NCBI GenBank assembly: GCA_900314165.1
Contig: OMUE01000184.1
Coordinates: 1 to 8,571 of the forward strand
Reading direction: 5' to 3'
Source of the DNA: an uncultured Acidaminococcus sp.
GTDB lineage: Bacteria; Bacillota_C; Negativicutes; Acidaminococcales; Acidaminococcaceae
DNA length: 8,571 nucleotides
Shown here one piece after another: positions 5,728-8,571 of this stretch. Numbering within the stretch: position 1 is the first letter of the stretch; each line of letters starts with the position of its first letter. Under the pieces are notes generated by a model. The model saw only the letters and a program-made list of their open reading frames with translations, searched no databases and was not told the origin of the DNA. The position numbers were made by a program, and so were the translations under genes.

Positions 5728-6840
5728 GCGAAAACGCAGTCTTTGGTGATGGACATGGATATTTTCCAGCAGGGCCACCATAAGCATATTCGTAGTCAGG
5801 GAGCTGACCCCATAGCTCATAAACGGCAGAGGCACACCTGTAACAGGCATGATTCCGCTGGTCATACCCACATTGACCAGGATATGGAACAGGAACATGG
5901 ACACAATGCCCACAGCCAGCAAGGTGCCAAAGTCATCCGTTGCATGGATGGCGATGGACAGGCCCCGATAGATTACGATGGCATACAGCAGCAGGATGAA
6001 GGTAACGCCGATGAAGCCGAATTCCTCTCCGGCTACGGCGAAGATAAAGTCCGTATGGTTTTCCGGCAGGAAGTTCAGCTGGCTCTGGGTCCCTGCAAAC
6101 AGGCCCTTACCTGTGAACAAGCCGGAACCGATGGCAATCATGGACTGGATCACGTGATAGCCGCTGCCATAGGGCTCCAGCCCGGGATTCAGGAAGACCC
6201 GGATCCGGTTCCGCTGGTATTCGTGCAGCAATTTCCAAACCAGTGGTGCCGAAGCCAGCCCCAGGCCACCCATAATCAGGAAATAGCGGACCCGGAAGCC
6301 GCAGGCAATCATGGTGCCCAGCAGGATGGCCATGAATACCAGGGACGTGCCCAAGTCCGGCTGCTTCATGACGAACAGGAACGGCAGCAATACGTACCCA
6401 AATACGGGCAGCCAGCTGCGGAAGTCCGTCAGGATGGGCAGCCGGTCGTCCACGAAGGAGGATAGCCCGATAATCATGATGGCTTTGGAAAATTCGCTGG
6501 GCTGGATGCTGATGGGCCCGATCTGCAGCCACCGTTGAGCTCCCAAGGCGCTTTTACCAAAGAACATAACGCCCAGCAGCATGAGGATATTGAAGATATA
6601 CAAAGGCCGCGCCAGCTGTTTCAGGAACCGGTAATCAAAGCGCATAAGGAAGAAACCCAGCACCAGATTCACTCCGGCAAAGCTCAGCTGACGGATGACG
6701 AAGTTATACCGTCTCGGCCCCGGCATATTGGCATGGGTAGCACTAGCGATCAGGATGACCCCTATGAAGATCAGCATAAGTACGCTGGCAAGCAAAGGCA
6801 TATCCAATTTTCGCAAAAATTTTCTTATCTGCAGACGCAT
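5725..6840 (-). CDS. rodA: RodA, SEDS peptidoglycan glycosyltransferase
   Basis: RodA polymerises lipid II into glycan strands during cell elongation and works in the membrane with penicillin-binding protein 2. The 371-residue protein is hydrophobic throughout, with about ten membrane helices (roughly 13-34, 46-68, 75-95, 113-130, 144-158, 164-180, 184-203, 270-292, 304-325 and 333-358) and a large outer loop at about 205-265. SEDS signatures are QPSEFSKA (113-120, conserved E116), PDLGTSL (161-167), the LPENHTDFIFAVAGEE segment (258-273), with D264 as the likely catalytic aspartate, and SGIMPVTGVPLPFMSYG (328-344). RodA rather than FtsW or SpoVE is chosen because it directly follows the mrdA gene. 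The start codon shares its A with the mrdA stop codon (TAATG), and GAGGAG lies 6 nt upstream (6852-6847). Confidence 0.95.
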   Translation of the reverse strand: MRLQIRKFLRKLDMPLLASVLMLIFIGVILIASATHANMPGPRRYNFVIRQLSFAGVNLVLGFFLMRFDYRFLKQLARPLYIFNILMLLGVMFFGKSALGAQRWLQIGPISIQPSEFSKAIMIIGLSSFVDDRLPILTDFRSWLPVFGYVLLPFLFVMKQPDLGTSLVFMAILLGTMIACGFRVRYFLIMGGLGLASAPLVWKLLHEYQRNRIRVFLNPGLEPYGSGYHVIQSMIAIGSGLFTGKGLFAGTQSQLNFLPENHTDFIFAVAGEEFGFIGVTFILLLYAIVIYRGLSIAIHATDDFGTLLAVGIVSMFLFHILVNVGMTSGIMPVTGVPLPFMSYGVSSLTTNMLMVALLENIHVHHQRLRFR

Positions 6841-8571
6841 TACCGACTCCTCTTTGCATTCTTTGCTTTCTTAGCATTTTCCTGGGCTTTTCGGATGGCC
6901 GCAGCCCGCCGGCCCACAGGATCCGTAAACGCATATTCCAGGATATCCTTGACGATAGGCACGGCGGACACAGAGCCATAAGTGCCCTGTTCCACGATGC
7001 AGACCACGACCAGCTGAGGATTCTTGGCAGGGGCATAGGCTACAAACCAGCCGTGTTCTGGACCATGAGGGTTTTCTGCCGTACCGGTCTTGCCGGCCAC
7101 AGCCACGGGCAGATTCTTCAGGGAGGAAGCCGTGCCCCCCTCTTCTGTTACTGCTTCCAGGCCTTCCTGGACTAATTTCAGCGTAGCTTCAGAAATAGGC
7201 AGGCTGCCTTCTTCTTCCGGCTCAAAGGCCTTGGCCACGCTGCCGTCGTCATTGATAATCTTTGTAACCAGATGGGGTTTGTACCGCTTGCCGTCCGTTG
7301 CTACAGCAGCCATCATCTCAGCCACTTGGATGGGCGAAGCCAGCGTAAAGCCCTGGCCGATGGCCGTATTGAACGTATCCCCCAGATACCAGTCGTCATC
7401 AAACACCTTCATCTTGTACTCCGGCGTAGCGATAAGGCCCTGGGCTTCCCCGTCCAGGTCAATGCCCGTACGCTGGCCGAAGCCGAAATCTTTGGCATAC
7501 TTGTCCAGCAGGTCTATGCCCAGCCGGTTGCCCATTTCGTAGAAATACACGTTATCGGAAGCGGACAGAGCCCGTTTGAAGTTGATATAGCCCAAAGCCT
7601 CCCCGCCGGCGTTCCTCATATCCACCAGCCAGTGACGACCGGAGTCGTAAATCAGTTCATCGGGAGTAACTTTCTTTTCTTCCAGAGCCGCTGAACCGGT
7701 CACGATTTTGAACGTAGAACCGGGAGGATATTCGCCGCTGATGGCTTTATCCGTCATAGGATGGAACGGATCTGTGTTCAGGTATTTCCAGTTCTTTTCG
7801 CTGATGCCGTTGACGAACCAGTTGGGGTCGAAACCGGGCCGGGACACCAGGGCCTTCACTTCCCCGTTGTTAGGATCCAGTACGACCACAGCACAGCCCC
7901 GGGCATGGATGGCCCGCAGCTGCCGGTCCACAGCGGCTTCCGTAATCCGCTGCAGCTTGGCATCTATGGTAAGCACCAGGCCCTGACCCGGCTTCGGGTC
8001 CACCTTATCCATGACCTGTACCACACGGCCGGCTACGTCCACTTCTTCCCGGTAACTGCCGTCTTCGCCCCGAAGAGCATCGTCGTAATAATCTTCCAGG
8101 CCGAACTTACCGATAATATCCCCGGCCTTCAGATTGCTGTAGGCTCCATGGGAGATTTCGTAATCGCTGATTTCCCCTACATAGCCCAAGGCATGGACAG
8201 CCAATTCCTTATTAGGATAATTGCGCACGGGCTGCACTTCCAGCATGACTCCCGGCAGATACCGCAGGTTTTCCTCCACCTTTGCCACCTGGTCCGGTGT
8301 AGCATTGCGGACAACACGGATGGGCTCCGCTCCTCCAGCCTCCTGCTTCACGGTCTCCTTGATCTTCACGAGAGGGATCTTCAGGATTGTGGAAAGACGC
8401 TCCAGGGTCTCTTCGCTATAGCTGTCACTGCGCCGCACCAGGGAAATCATGAAGCCTGGTTTGTTATTAGCCAGTTCTTCCCCGTTGCAGTCGTAAATAA
8501 TGCCCCGCGGAGCCAGAATCCGGGAATACCGGGTCCGGTTGCCTTCGGCCTGACGGCTGTAATAACTTCCC
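6840..8571 (-). CDS. mrdA: Penicillin-binding protein 2 (elongasome transpeptidase), 5' end missing
   Basis: This class B penicillin-binding protein crosslinks peptidoglycan during lateral wall growth as the partner of RodA. The window holds the last 576 residues. The reading frame is open to the right edge, so the cytoplasmic tip and membrane anchor, perhaps 30-60 residues, lie outside. Numbering from the first complete codon (8570), the pedestal begins with RILAPRGIIYDCNG (17-30), a typical class B feature. The transpeptidase domain begins near 196 and carries all three active-site motifs: STFK (S285, K288), SDN (338-340) and KTGT (494-497). The C-terminal tail is rich in lysine, arginine and alanine (about 555-576). 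The methionine at 8450 is internal, because conserved pedestal sequence precedes it in frame. The stop overlaps the rodA start by one base. Upstream mreBCD genes would be expected but are not visible. Confidence 0.95.
   Translation of the reverse strand, partial: GSYYSRQAEGNRTRYSRILAPRGIIYDCNGEELANNKPGFMISLVRRSDSYSEETLERLSTILKIPLVKIKETVKQEAGGAEPIRVVRNATPDQVAKVEENLRYLPGVMLEVQPVRNYPNKELAVHALGYVGEISDYEISHGAYSNLKAGDIIGKFGLEDYYDDALRGEDGSYREEVDVAGRVVQVMDKVDPKPGQGLVLTIDAKLQRITEAAVDRQLRAIHARGCAVVVLDPNNGEVKALVSRPGFDPNWFVNGISEKNWKYLNTDPFHPMTDKAISGEYPPGSTFKIVTGSAALEEKKVTPDELIYDSGRHWLVDMRNAGGEALGYINFKRALSASDNVYFYEMGNRLGIDLLDKYAKDFGFGQRTGIDLDGEAQGLIATPEYKMKVFDDDWYLGDTFNTAIGQGFTLASPIQVAEMMAAVATDGKRYKPHLVTKIINDDGSVAKAFEPEEEGSLPISEATLKLVQEGLEAVTEEGGTASSLKNLPVAVAGKTGTAENPHGPEHGWFVAYAPAKNPQLVVVCIVEQGTYGSVSAVPIVKDILEYAFTDPVGRRAAAIRKAQENAKKAKNAKRSR

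Noticed and set aside
3772..6465. An 897-codon open frame on the plus strand
   Set aside because: It is codon-aligned antisense to the radical SAM gene and rodA, which carry clear family motifs. It is open only because TTA, CTA and TCA codons are absent there. Its translation resembles no protein I know.
8448..8450. Methionine at 8450 as the start of penicillin-binding protein 2
   Set aside because: The 40 codons before it in the same frame encode conserved pedestal sequence (RILAPRG...), so the gene begins outside the window.

Overview
The window looks like the chromosome of a low-to-mid GC Bacillota (Firmicutes). A member of the Negativicutes or a related clostridial lineage is my best guess. 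The reasons are the order penicillin-binding protein 2 – rodA – radical SAM protein – DUF2344 protein – RNase G, the strong AGGAGG-type ribosome binding sites, and moderately GC-rich coding DNA beside a very AT-rich intergenic region. The species assignment is inference only.

All six genes lie on the minus strand, so transcription runs from the right end of the window to the left. In transcription order they are: mrdA (penicillin-binding protein 2, its 5' end outside the window; 8571 to 6840), rodA (6840-5725), an uncharacterised radical SAM protein of the TIGR03960 type (5715-3832), its small DUF2344/TIGR03936 partner (3857-3165), rng (RNase G; 3154-1754) and cca (tRNA nucleotidyltransferase; 1737-283). 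Gaps are -1, 9, -26, 10 and 16 bp, every gene has a recognisable Shine-Dalgarno sequence, and I see no internal terminator. This is almost certainly one transcription unit. It ends at a hairpin terminator (223-264) just after cca.

Functionally the unit joins two themes. MrdA and RodA are the transpeptidase and glycosyltransferase pair of the rod-shape elongation machine. RNase G and Cca act on RNA: rRNA/mRNA processing and tRNA 3'-end maturation. Between them sits the radical SAM/DUF2344 pair, which has no known substrate. Its place next to two RNA enzymes makes an RNA-related role a reasonable but unproven guess, and it is the most interesting unexplained part of the window.

Positions 1-222 are AT-rich and contain no convincing gene. 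They hold a good extended -10 promoter pointing left (83-111), which probably drives the next gene outside the window. Its leader contains complementary segments that could form a pseudoknot, and a tandem 13-bp-period repeat lies upstream of it. I found no mobile element, CRISPR array, tRNA or rRNA.
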